From Aselliscus stoliczkanus (lineage: Eukaryota; Chordata; Mammalia; Chiroptera; Hipposideridae): a stretch of 64,000 nt of DNA. The notes under the pieces are model-generated. The model searched no databases, had not been told where the DNA came from, and saw nothing but the letters and a program-made list of their open reading frames with translations. The stretch's first letter is position 1. Every line of letters begins with the position of its first letter. Of this stretch, positions 11,851-21,755 are shown in pieces. Location of the stretch: NCBI GenBank assembly GCA_033961575.1, contig CM066741.1, forward strand, positions 1,927,715 to 1,991,714, read 5' to 3'. Both the position numbers and the translations under genes were made by a program.

Positions 11851-12529
11851 CACTGCTCAGAGGCTCGCCTGCTCTGCCCTGCACCTGGGAGAGGGCCCGG
11901 CACCCGCAGGCACTCAGTGACCGTTCGCCCTGAGGATCGGTGGCCAGCCTGGGCCATCACTTAACCATTCTGTGTGCCTTCCTGCCCAGGAGATGGAGTG
12001 GCAGTGCCTGCATCGCAGAGCTGGGCGGGTGTGACGGGCATGCTGCCCATGAAGCAAGCGCCGGGCACAGAGCCTGAGACACGAAGGGCCCAGTGAGGGG
12101 TGCCAGTAATGGGAGCAACTGAGGGAGGGGTGGGAAGAGGGGGGCCCTTGGGGAGGTGCACTGTGGGGGGGCATTGGGGCCTGCCGCACGCACTCCAGGC
12201 TGGGGAACCTGGTATGGCCTGGAAACCCCCGGGAGTCCCGTCTTCCTGGAGCATAAGGCAGGAAACGGGTGCAGGGGGAAGTGGAGGTGGCAGAGGCCTC
12301 GTCTGCAGGGAGGGACCCTTTACCCTTTATGACCGATTTCATTTGTTCTGACATAAACGAGAATCCAGGAAGACATTTTGACTTTGGACAGGGGGCAGAT
12401 CCAGTTTGTGCCTTGGCATGGTCGCCATGGCAACGCCGGGGCACCCGGGAGCCCTGGGTAGGAGCTTGTTATTGGACCCTGGGTGACCTACAGCGGTGTT
12501 GCGTGGACAGAGAGGAGGCGAGCTCCTGG
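11851..12529. other. Intergenic, nothing assigned
   Basis: Contains several G-runs (12128-12179) that could form G-quadruplexes, but no gene or named repeat. Confidence 0.45.
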
Positions 12530-12668
12530 AGGGGTGACGTGCTCGGGCCCCCGAGGCAGGCTGCTGGGTTTGAATTCTGGTACGGCGACGGCCTGGCTGG
12601 ACATCCGTGGGTTGGTTACTTCCCTGTGCCTTGGAGTCTTCACCTGTAAAATGTGGTGACAGCGTCCG
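12530..12668 (+). repeat. MIR SINE
   Basis: In sense order it shows 'gctgggtttgaattctggta', then 'ggttggttacttccctgtgc' and 'cttcacctgtaaaatgtggt', the classic MIR order of landmarks. Confidence 0.7.
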
Positions 12669-13189
12669 TGTGGTCGATGGGAGGCTTCCTGGTTGGCTGG
12701 TTTCCATGTAACACAATTACTAACGTTCCTGGTTTTACCTACTGTGTTTCTGACTCTGGCATTTCTCCCACCTGTTTTACATTCCTCGTTTCTCTTCTTT
12801 CTTGCCTTTTTGGAGCAATCCGGCATTTCTTAAAATTCCTTTCCGCACGTCTGTTGGCCCGTCTGTTGTCCCTTCTAGTGGCTCGCCTTGTGACTTCAGC
12901 ACGCGTGCTCCCTGTCCAAGCGTCTACGAGGGGTGAGGAGGCGCTCCCGGGGCCTCAGGACGCTTCCACGCCATCTTACGCTTCCCACCCGTTGCTATCT
13001 GTTGTTATGCTTGTAAGTCTGCGTGTATTTAACACACGTGGACACGTAACTCAGATAACTGGCATCGTCCTTACTGCGGGCGTCACATTAGGTTTATCGG
13101 TATTAATTCCCATTGCCCTCGTGCCTGCCTGCATTTCGGGGTTTCTCCTGTGATATTTTACTTCCGCCGGAAGAATCCCGGTTAGCTTT

Positions 13190-13770
13190 TCTTTTTTAAA
13201 CCCATGCTCGTTTGATTGGAAATGTCTTTATTTTGCCTTTACTTTTGAAGAGTACACTCACTGGGAATAGAATTCTAGGTTGGCAGTTATTTTCTTTCCT
13301 TCTCATCACATGGCCTTCTGCCTTCTATTATGTCCATAGATAAGTCAGTTATTTGTCTCCTCGCTGTTCCCGTGAAGGGATGTATCTTTTTTCCTAAACG
13401 CTTTGAAGATGCTACCCTGTTTTTCATCACTTTTATTACGTTGGGCCTAAGTGCAGGGTTTTTAAATTTGTTTGTTTTGATCTTGCACTTCATACATCAG
13501 ACTTGGAAACTTTCAGCCATTATGTCTTTTTTAAAAATTTTTATTGGAGAACAGTGTGTTTTTCCAGGACCCATCAGCTCCAAGTCAAGTAGTTACTTCA
13601 ATCTAGTTGTGGAGGGTGCAGCTCAGTGGCCCATGTGGGGATCGAACCAGTAACCTTGGTGTCATGAGCCTGCGCCCTAACCACCTGAGCTAACCGGCCA
13701 CCCCAAGCCATTCTGTCTTTAAAACTGCTTCTGGTCCATTTTCTACCCTCTTCTAGGACTCAGTAAATGG
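13190..13770 (-). repeat. LINE-1-derived fossil, split by a VES SINE
   Basis: Contains 'gggaatagaattctaggttg' and further on 'tttcagccattatgtctttt', which I associate with old L1 sequence read antisense. Its left limit is unclear and may reach 12.76 kb. The element is interrupted at 13530-13705 by the SINE and resumes at 13706. Confidence 0.45.
13530..13705 (-). mobile_element. VES-type tRNA-derived bat SINE
   Basis: Read on the - strand it starts GGGGTGGCCGGTTAGCTCAG, with a box A-like TTAGCTCAGGTGG and a box B GGTTCGATCCC. A 'cctccacaactagattgaag' body follows, ending in an AATAAAAATTTTTAAA tail. It is flanked by a 15-bp target-site duplication, AGCCATTATGTCTTT at 13515-13529 and AGCCATTCTGTCTTT at 13706-13720, with one mismatch. 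VES SINEs are typical of bats. Confidence 0.85.
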
Positions 13771-13849
13771 CAGCACTGTCCACCTTGGCTTCTCAGTCCA
13801 GAAACCAGTGGTCCATCGTTCACCCCCTCCTCATATTCGATCCATTTGC

Positions 13850-14340
13850 AGGCCCCGTCCAGCTCTATTTCTGCAATCGTGCCCCAAACCCGCCCACTTC
13901 TCTTTCTCTCCACCGATCACGCCCAAGTCCAAATCACCGGTCTCAGTGGGGCCGCTGCGCGAGCCTCTTAAATCCACCCATTTCTCCAGCCCTAAATCTG
14001 ATCTCACTCTTCCTCCACTCCAGGCCTAGGTGCCGCCTTTTACTGTGGCAACCACAGGGCCTTGGCACGTGCTGCTTCCTTGCCGGGAATGCTCTTTCCC
14101 CTGGGTGTTCAGAGGGCGAGTCCTTCCTGTCTCGGAGGAACCTCAGGAAGTCCCCCTTGGGCCCCATGTCCAGTGTCGTCTCCCCACTCCACAGTCACTC
14201 TTCATCTCAATACCTTCTATTCTCACAGCTCTTCTGATTGATCTCTTCGCTGGTTTGTCACGTGTCCTCCCCGTGGGAGCAGAGTCTGTCTTTGCACTGT
14301 TCCTTGTGTCATTGTGGATGTTTTCAGCCATAGGCAACAC
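13850..14340 (+). repeat. L2 LINE fossil
   Basis: L2 3'-region landmarks in order: 'tggcacgtgctgcttccttg', 'ccgggaatgctctttcccct' and, near 14280, 'gggagcagagtctgtctttg'. A 156-codon open frame across it is a chance frame in this pyrimidine-rich LINE sequence. Confidence 0.6.
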
Positions 14341-14384
14341 AATGCCCAGTCCACTCCATGATTTCAGTTCTGTACATCTATAAT

Positions 14385-14515
14385 ACAGAGACTCGGAGAG
14401 AGGAACTAACTTACCTAAAAATCACACAGCTGTTAAGTGATAGATCCTGGGTGTGCATCGAGGCTGATTCCTTCAAAGCTTGTGGGGTATTTTTTGACAT
14501 TATGACCCTGATACC
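14385..14515 (-). repeat. MIR SINE fossil
   Basis: Antisense MIR pattern: 'cagagactcggagagaggaa' then 'cacacagctgttaagtgata' and 'gatcctgggtg'. Confidence 0.55.
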
Positions 14516-14541
14516 CTACACTGTATTAAATAAGGGAATTT

Positions 14542-14927
14542 TTTAAAAGATTTTATTGGGGAATCGGGGAAGGGGAACAGACAAGTTGCTGTCTTTTTGT
14601 TCTTCAGTCTAGTTGTGGAGGACATTGCTTCACTGGCCCATGTTGGTATCGTCATTGCGCTCTTCCCGGATGAGGCAGATCGGTCGCCGGCCTCTGGATG
14701 GTCGCTCACCACGGCTATTGGCAGCTCATGCTGGCTGCCGGCCACTCACTGTAGCCCATGGCAGCCCACTGCAGCAGGGGCTGCAGCCTACACCATCGCC
14801 GGGGCTCGCAGCCCAGCTCCAGGTGGAGCTGTTGTTAGCTGTAGAGGGCAGTGTCACTGGCCCTCATATGTGGGATCTGAACTGGGGCCCAAGCCAGCTC
14901 TTAACCAATGCGCCACTCAGCCGACCC
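14542..14927 (-). mobile_element. Composite SINE: tRNA-Ser-like head plus VES-like unit
   Basis: A 386-bp element. The tRNA-like head is at the right end (about 14840-14927; GAGTGGCGCATTGGTTAAGAG on the - strand). Next comes the short-SINE trailer around 'gtgacactgccctc', then a roughly 100-bp GC-rich linker. The left part (about 14542-14700) aligns to the VES copy at 13.5 kb: CTTCAGTCTAGTTGTGGAGG at 14602-14621 differs by one base from 13597-13616. The element ends CCCCAATAAAATCTTTTAA. It is flanked by a perfect 15-bp target-site duplication, TAAATAAGGGAATTT (14527-14541 and 14928-14942), so it moved as one unit. Confidence 0.8.
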
Positions 14928-15009
14928 TAAATAAGGGAATTTAATAGCCAAATATACAACCGCATTTAGTAACGCAGTTACTAGAAGGGGAGAAACTGGC
15001 GAAATCCAG

Positions 15010-15330
15010 ATAAAGACTGCCGTTTCCCCCACTGATGTCTTCTTTCTGTCCCGGAATCCAGTCCCAGACACCATGTTACATTTCATTGTCATGTCTCCTT
15101 GGTCGCTCCAACCTGTGACAGCGCAGTTATTTGTGACCTGGACAATTTTGAAGAGTACCAGCCAATTATTATAAAGCCGCGTGCCCTTCTCACTATGATG
15201 TGGGGAGAATGTAACATCTTATTATTCGCAATGTTGAAACCTTGATCCCGTGGTTAAGACAGTGTCTTCTGGTTTTTTTCACTGTAACGTTACCCGCTTT
15301 CCCTTTGTACTTAGTAACTGTCTTGGGGGA
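15010..15330. repeat. LINE-derived fossil
   Basis: Contains 'ttacatttcattgtcatgtc', 'ttttgaagagtacc' and 'ccttgatcccgtggttaaga', a series I recognise from old L1-type repeats in mammals. Subfamily and strand are not assigned. Confidence 0.45.
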
Positions 15331-16189
15331 GAGAGTGTTAGGCCGTGCAAATGTCCTGGGTCTCCTCAGAGTTGGGCACTAACTGTAGCCTCAATGGGAG
15401 GTCACGGCAGACAGGGCTTCGCTCTGTGCCCCACAGTGTCGTCAGGGACCAGGCCCATCTGCCCGCCACTCTCAGCATGGTAGCCTTCGTCCTCGCGTTC
15501 CGTCTTCTGTGGCAACATCCAGTTGAAGAATGCGGGACCTTTCTCTGCCTATGTGTCTAGCCAGCGAGGAGAATATGTCTCAGACCCACCCCTGTTCTCT
15601 GAAAACCCGAAAACCCTGCCTCACACCCCAGGGGATCTTGCTTGTCTGCCTGTAACTAAGTTGCAAGGAAAGTGAAGAAAGTAAGTGCTGGGCATTTCCA
15701 GCCAGTGTGGGTGGGTAGGCGCGTGGGCTCCGGCAGAGAAGAAACTTGGAGGGGCGCCGGGCGGCGGTCCCCTGGGGTCTGCCAGGCCGGGGGGCAGTGC
15801 CCTCACCAGCAAGGAGCTCAGTAAATCCTCCTGGCGTGGAGGAGTCCATGCTCGTGCCAGGAGACACAACCTGTGGAATCAGAGAGGACAGGCGTGGACA
15901 GTGGATCGGGGGGCGGGGAGGCCAGCATGGCCAGGGCGGGTTCCTGACGGGGGAGGCCCCAGCTAAGGACACTTAGCGTCACCATGCTTCGGTCACCCTT
16001 GTTCCCGCAGTTCTCGTCACAAAGCCTGGGGAGACCCTACAGAGGCGTTTTCCAAGGAAGGCGGACACCTGATGGCTAGAGCCAACCGCTTCCCCCAAAA
16101 CGGTTCTCGGGAGGAGGAGGGATGTGGAGGGAGGCCCCCCGCTCTGTACACACAGGAGTCTGCCTCCGGGGGCCTCGGACACGGCCTGG
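15331..16189. other. Intergenic, nothing assigned
   Basis: GC-rich unique-looking sequence. Open frames are short and overlap on both strands. I see no named repeat. Confidence 0.45.
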
Positions 16190-16660
16190 CAGCTTGTTTG
16201 GTAAATAATGACATTGTTATCAATATTTAATAAGCCAAGGGACCGCAGCCCATGAAAAATGGATGCGGGCCCTGGGTGGCACACGCGGGTGTGTCTGCGC
16301 GCACCCCGGAGGGGCGGTTAGCGGCTGGGGCTGACACCTGTGTGTGCGCAGACACATCCACCGCGTTTAGGGCGCGCCCATCCATCACGCCGGCGTTGGG
16401 GCCCAGGGAGGAATTCACAGCCATTAATATCCCCGGTGTTTATTAAGCGCCGCGTGCCGTGCAGGGAGAGTCCTGCGCTGGTCGCGCCAGCGGAACCTCG
16501 AGAAAGGGCACGCGGCTCCGTGATGAATGACTTTAATAAGCAGCAGCTTGGAAGGACCTTCAAGTAAGAAACGAATAACAATAATTAGAGGTTTCTTAAT
16601 CATTTATTTATTTTATAATTTATGCCCTGCCTGCTTCTGGAAAAAGAATGGAAGTGGCTT
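16190..16660. promoter_or_regulatory. Candidate conserved regulatory element
   Basis: This non-repetitive block alternates CpG-rich parts (16260-16500) with AT-rich segments. The AT-rich segments carry clustered homeodomain-like words: TTTAATAAG (16226), CATTAATATCC (16422), GTTTATTAAG (16438), TTTAATAAG (16532) and AATAATTAGAGG (16579). An 11-bp inverted repeat, TGTGTCTGCGC / GCGCAGACACA, spans about 16290-16356. The pattern is that of a developmental enhancer in a gene desert, but conservation cannot be seen from one sequence. Confidence 0.3.
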
Positions 16661-17555
16661 GCAATTAGAACGTGTCTACCCAGGGCGGTGCAAATGAAGA
16701 CAAACACGAGATCAGACGGCGTGCTGGGGGGTGGATTTTCCTTCCTCAGCTTTCTGCCGCCCGCTGCTGTCGGCCCGCGTCCTGGGGAGCCATAGGAAGC
16801 GGCAGATGTAAAGCAGTGGCTGCAGGTGTCAGCCCCAGGAGGCCTAGGCAGGGACACGATGTGGCCGTAGTCAGCACTGGGCCTGCAGCCGCATTTGCAT
16901 TTCATTTGTCATCACTCCAAACAAATCTGTGTGTCTGCGGCAGGGTGGCAGGGAAAACGAATCCCCATGTGTCAGGCAGAGCGTGTCAGGGCGACAGCGC
17001 AGAAAGGGGCTAACAAAGGGTGACATGTGTGCTACTTTCCGCTGAACAGCCACTCTCGTGTTCTCAGATCGCCTTCTCCCGGGCTAATGGGCCTTCAGCC
17101 GCCACTCTCCCTGCGGGCCAAGGGCAGAGAGCCTGTCTGTGCAGCAGCTCGGCCATGTGTGTGGAGTGTGCTGGCCCCCTCTGATTAGGTGGCTGTGGCC
17201 AGGGCGGGGTGGCCAGTTGACATGTCCTTGCTGAGCCACCCTGGGCCTAGAGAAAGAGAAGGCAGGCAGCCCCCCGCCCCCCAGGGCTCTCAGCCGACTA
17301 GGGCACAGGTGCTGTAGAGGGGTTCCAGGGCGGGGTTCCCTGGGGAACAGGTGGGCGAGAGGAGGGGCTTGGAGGAGGGGAGGGATAGTGTCTGCTGCTT
17401 CAGAGCCCCTCTGAGAGGCAGCGCGGAGGTTTCCTGCAGGTGTCGGGCTCATCAGACATTTGTTCAGTCGGAATCTCGCGTTGGCACCTTTCTGACCTGT
17501 GGCGCAGCGGTGGGAATAGCCGGCAGGCACCTCCCTCCTGCAGTGCAGCTGGTCA
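16661..17555. other. Intergenic, nothing assigned
   Basis: Unique-looking GC-rich sequence leading into the minisatellite; no credible gene. Confidence 0.4.
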
Positions 17556-17562
17556 CGGGCTC

Positions 17563-17925
17563 CGCGGCCAGGCCGCCGGGGCAGGTCCCGGCTCTACCAC
17601 TGCCTCACGGGCTCTGCGGCCAGGCCGCCGGGGCAGGTCCGGCTCTACCACTGCCTCATGGGCTCTGCGGCCAGGCCGCCGGGGCAGGTCCCGGCTCTAC
17701 CACTGCCTCACGGGCTCTGCGGCCAGGCCGCCGGGGCAGGTCCGGCTCTACCACTGCCTCACGGGCTCTGCGGCCAGGCCGCCGGGGCAGGTCCCGGCTC
17801 TACCACTGCCTCACGGGCTCTGCGGCCAGGCCGCCGGGGCAGGTCCCGGCTCTACCACTGCCTCACGGGCTCTGCGGCCAGGCCGCCGGGGCAGGTCCCG
17901 GCTCTACCTCTGCCTCACTTGGCGG
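17563..17925. repeat. 52-bp minisatellite, 7 copies
   Basis: Seven head-to-tail copies of a GC-rich unit beginning GCGGCCAGGCCGCCGGGGCA and running through 'ctctaccactgcctcac'. The unit is 52 bp, but the second and fourth copies are 51 bp (GGTCCGG instead of GGTCCCGG). The last copy diverges at CTACCTCTGCCTCACTT. No unit contains a stop in any + frame, which creates long but meaningless open frames from 17.35 to 18.05 kb. Confidence 0.95.
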
Positions 17926-19597
17926 CCTTCGTGCCTCAGAGTCACATACGGTGAGTACTCAGAAAAATGCCTGGTGCTTGATGGTTGGATTTCCCGGGTT
18001 CTTCACCCAAAGTGGGTGGATGAGAAGGGCCCTTAGAGCTAACTCAGTGACGTAGCTTTGAGCCACGTGGGAAAGGTCACACGACTTGAGCTTTGGGGCG
18101 GGACTTGCTGAACGGCCTTGGGAAAATTTCCGTTCTTTTCTGTCTGGCCGACCGAGGACGAGCATGAATGTGATGATGGTGGGCTCACAACAGGGACCAC
18201 CCCACCCACGCCGAGACCAGGCAAGGCCCTTCTTTATGTATCAGAGAGGAGCAATGCTTTCCTGCCTGCCGTCGACATCAAGGGGTATTTCTGCGTGTTG
18301 GGGCACGGGGTCGCTTCCCTTCCCCCGACCCCCTGCCCTGGGAGCTCCTGAAACAATTACCTAAGTCTAGAACCCTCACTGCGAGATTCTGACCCGAGTG
18401 GTCTGCGGGGAGTGCGTTTTTCTGGCTCCCTCCATGTTCATTCTGGAATCTGTCTCCCTGACAAACCAGGGGGGTGGTGACGAATGAGTCGAGAGTCTGC
18501 CGATGTGTAGGACCGATGCTAAGCCCAGCACCTCGGGGCAGGGGCTGCGACGTCATCCAGCAGGGCACGGGCATGCCGACTGCGGCACCCGTCGTGACGA
18601 TGGCTCTACGCTGGCTGGGGTCTGAGGAGACGGGGGTAGATCGCTCGCTGTGGCGTGGGGCTGGACGGGCCCTCCGGTTTCCTGGTCGAGCTCATCAAAT
18701 AGGAACACGTGTCAATGCTCGGGCGAGCGTTCACAAGTGCTGACACATGAATTTATCTCTCTGGGGTAATGATCTTGACCTCTGCGGTGGAAACCGGCAG
18801 GTGTGTTCCGTTATCTACTCAGTACCCTGCCGAGGCCGCAGGGCCCGGCCTCCCTCCGGACGGGTAAGGTCATAGCTGTAAATGCTGGCCAGGAGGGCGT
18901 GAGAAGAATGGGTATGGGGAGCTTCCGGGTCACAGCTTCTCAAAGGAAGTAGGCTGCCCTCCACTTCCCGTCTTGGCACCCTCCTGCTGGCCAGGAGATG
19001 GTAACACCTGGAGCGAAAGGCACGCGATGGGGAGGGCGGGGCGCTCCTGCAGCTCTGGACAGAGGTAAGAGAACACACCAGCCTGTGACTTTACTTATCA
19101 CGCTCTTAGGGCTTTGTTTCAACGGCATGGCCTGTCCCCTCACTAACAGGCGATTCATGGCCACTCCAGAATTCTGGGGAGAGGAGGGAGTGGAGTAGAC
19201 GCGGAGGGGACGGGAAAGCAGGGGGGAAGGAGGGGGCGGCGTCTCCCCTGCCTTTGGCTCCCAGTTGGTCTGTGGTGACTTGGTGACCAGGCCCGGCCCG
19301 CCCATCACCACCACCCAAGGCCGCCTTCATTCCGTGCCCCCTGATTTGCAGCATTTGTCACCACTGCTACTTCACACGCTCCTTGGCTCCTATCTCACCT
19401 TTAACTGGCTCAGTGTTTAGGTTTGTTGTCCAAAGCCTGCCAGGGCAGGGGACGTCATTTTTTTGGCCCTCTTGTCCCATTCCCCTCAGGAAGCAATGAT
19501 CTGCGGTCATGCCTATTCCTGGGGTCAAAACGTGGAACTGCAGGTCCCGCTGAAATCGGCATTTTCAGTGTAGAGTCCACTCAGCGGCCCGGTGTTT
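17926..19597. other. Intergenic, nothing assigned
   Basis: Unique-looking sequence without a gene or clearly named repeat. Confidence 0.4.
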
Positions 19598-19760
19598 TGC
19601 CGAAGACATTTATTGAACAAATATCGATTGCATGCCTACTATGTGTCAGCTACAGTGTGCGAGACACAGTGGGTATAGTGCTGAGCAAAGCGGACATGAT
19701 TTGATGTAGTTTACAGTGTGTGGGGGTGGCAGATATTAACTGAATAACCTCATGGACACA
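19598..19760 (-). repeat. L2 LINE 3' end, antisense
   Basis: 'acatttattgaacaaatatc' then 'gcctactatgtgtcagctac' and 'gagcaaagcggacatgattt' are diverged reverse-complement L2 3'-end landmarks. Confidence 0.65.
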
Positions 19761-20743
19761 CATTATCCACAGGGAAACATTTGCGTTTTTCTACTTTGCT
19801 TGGGTCTATCGGAAAAATAAAAGAGCAAGTTTAGCCACCGGTAGCTTTTCTGTTGGAAATTGGGGAGAATTCTAGTGTCATTCTGACTTGGGTTTCTCCC
19901 TCTGATGGGACAGCAAGCAAAGAAATAGGCTGGACAAAAGGATTTGTACAGACAGATGGCAGTTTAAAGCTGTGTGCCTGCCCCTTTCTCAATTCCAACA
20001 TCCCACTGGAAGGTCCTAGGTTAAACAACAGGCAGAGCTCTAAGCCATTACTAGGAATGAAGGCGGGGTCCCTCCATACCGGAGACCTCAGAAGGCATCA
20101 GGGGAGAGCTCATTGTCGGGGGGAGATGACCCATGAAACCCACGGCCTTGAGAAGTTACCGCCAAACCCCATAGCATCTGTGGAATCTGCGAGAGGTGGA
20201 CAGATCGGCCAGAGGGCCAGGGCCCGAGCATCCAGCCATGGATGGAGACTCTAGGGCGCAGGGTAGAGAGTGGGGGCCCTGCTCTGGTCAGTACCTGCGA
20301 GGTGGTCAACTGGAGGGGGGTATGAGCTCAGAGGGACAGGGGATAACTGCCTAAATAAATAGAAGGGTTCCCACAGGCTGACGGTGGTGATATGCCCTAC
20401 ACTGAGCGGTGCGTTTACTCGACTTTCTGCCGCTGAGCTCAGTTACATCAACAGCCTTAGATGCCTTCTCCTTTGGTCTCATACCCATCACGGGAGGAGG
20501 TGCTAAGGAAGCTCACTCTGAGCCACTGGCATCGAACTCTTTACCTTTTTTCCGAGAAAAGTCTCCAGCCGCAGGCGGGAACTCATCTGAGTGAAAGAGG
20601 GGGCTCCCCTGAGGGTTCAACAGGTGACACGACGCGGAGCCAAATGACTGCGGTGAGATTTAGGAGGATAAGGCCGTGATGCAAACAAACTGGGGTTACT
20701 GTGAAAGGTATTATCAGAGAAGCAAAAGAAAGTTTTGGAGATA

Positions 20744-20822
20744 CTGGGTTGTCGGAAAAGTCATGACGTATTTTTTCTGTTTTTAGCTGCAAAAATGCAT
20801 CATGACTTTTCTGACAACCTAA
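20744..20822. mobile_element. 79-bp palindromic mariner-type MITE
   Basis: Imperfect palindrome flanked by TA on both sides (20742-20743 and 20823-20824). The left arm reads CTGGGTTGTCGGAAAAGTCA. The right arm, reverse-complemented, reads TTAGGTTGTCAGAAAAGTCA. The similarity continues into ATGACG/ATGATG and an A/T-rich centre. Size, TA duplication and the TTAGGTTG-type end match the organisation of MADE1-like MITEs derived from mariner, but the internal sequence differs from MADE1. It cannot encode a transposase and depends on a relative. Confidence 0.8.
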
Positions 20823-21071
20823 TACGAAGCATGATGGAAAAAAAATTAGGTCGCATAATCTAATGAGGGAATTAAAAGGCTTTATCAAGAAACTCCTCTA
20901 GAACCTGGTTAAGAAAGACAAAGAAAAATTATAAAAGACAAAAGATGTGAAAGTAAAACAAAATGATTCAATATTTATGTGAAAGGAGCTTTAGAAATAC
21001 AGAATGAAGTAGAGAGACTAGAAGAAGTAATCAAAAAGGAGAACGTTTACTTGACCTGAATACTTAAATCT

Positions 21072-21187
21072 TTTTTTTTTTTTTTTTTTTTTTGAGCACA
21101 GTGTCACTGGCCCTCATATGTGGGACCCGAACCGGGGCCGCTGGCTTCCCAAGCCAGCGCTTAACCACCGCGCCACTCGGCCGGCCA
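21072..21187 (-). mobile_element. Short tRNA-Ser-like SINE
   Basis: On the - strand it runs GGCCGGCCGAGTGGCGCGGT, GGTTAAGCGCTGGCTTGGGA, box B GGTTCGGGTCCC, 'gtgacactgtgctc', then a poly(A) of about 24. Target-site duplications are AATACTTAAATCT (21059-21071) and AATACTTAAGTCT (21188-21200), one mismatch. Long pure A-tail and near-identical repeats mark a rather young insertion. Confidence 0.88.
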
Positions 21188-21618
21188 AATACTTAAGTCT
21201 TTATGTCAGAAAGGCTCAGGATCAATTGATAAAAGAGCTACATTTGGACATATTTTGTGGGTTTTTGTAAATTCCAAGTATAAGAAGAAAATATTAAAAT
21301 CAAGTAAAAATGTGATCATTAAAAAGGGGAAAAATACACACATCAGACTCTGCTCCCCTGTCACACTAAATATTAGAAGGCAAGTGCAGAGAGTACGGAG
21401 CTCTGAGGAAAAATGATTGTGACCCCGCACTTACTCCACCCTACTGTCTCTGCGTGAGGATAAACGACATCGTTTTAGACATTCAAGAACTCAGAAAAGA
21501 CACCATCCCCTTGTGGTTCTAAGAAATGTACTTGAAGCAGCATCTAGCAAAATGACAAAAATTCAAGATAAGAATAGAGGAGTGGCGATACACAGCAACC
21601 AGCACAGGGAAGTAAAAC

Positions 21619-21755
21619 GAGGGGCGCGGTGGTTAAGCGCTGGCTTGGGAAGCCAGCGGCCCCGGTTTGGGTCCCACATACGAGGCCCAGTGACACTGCC
21701 CTCAAAAAATAAATAAATAAATAAATAAAATGGGCCTCCATTAAAAAAAAAAAAA
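21619..21755 (+). mobile_element. Short tRNA-Ser-like SINE, 5' truncated or altered
   Basis: Sense copy: GGCGCGGTGGTTAAGCGCTG, 'ggcttgggaagccagcgg', 'gtgacactgccctc', then A6 and a TAAA-repeat tail; a second A-run ends at about 21755. The first bases of the head are missing or diverged. It lies about 430 bp right of an opposite-strand copy. Confidence 0.8.

Noticed and set aside
12653..13153. 166-codon frame with hydrophobic stretches resembling membrane segments
   Set aside because: It runs from a MIR into probable LINE-derived T-rich DNA; no start context, homology or splice structure.
17351..18055. Two overlapping open frames of 234 and 198 codons
   Set aside because: They consist mostly of the 52-bp minisatellite read in different frames; no domain.
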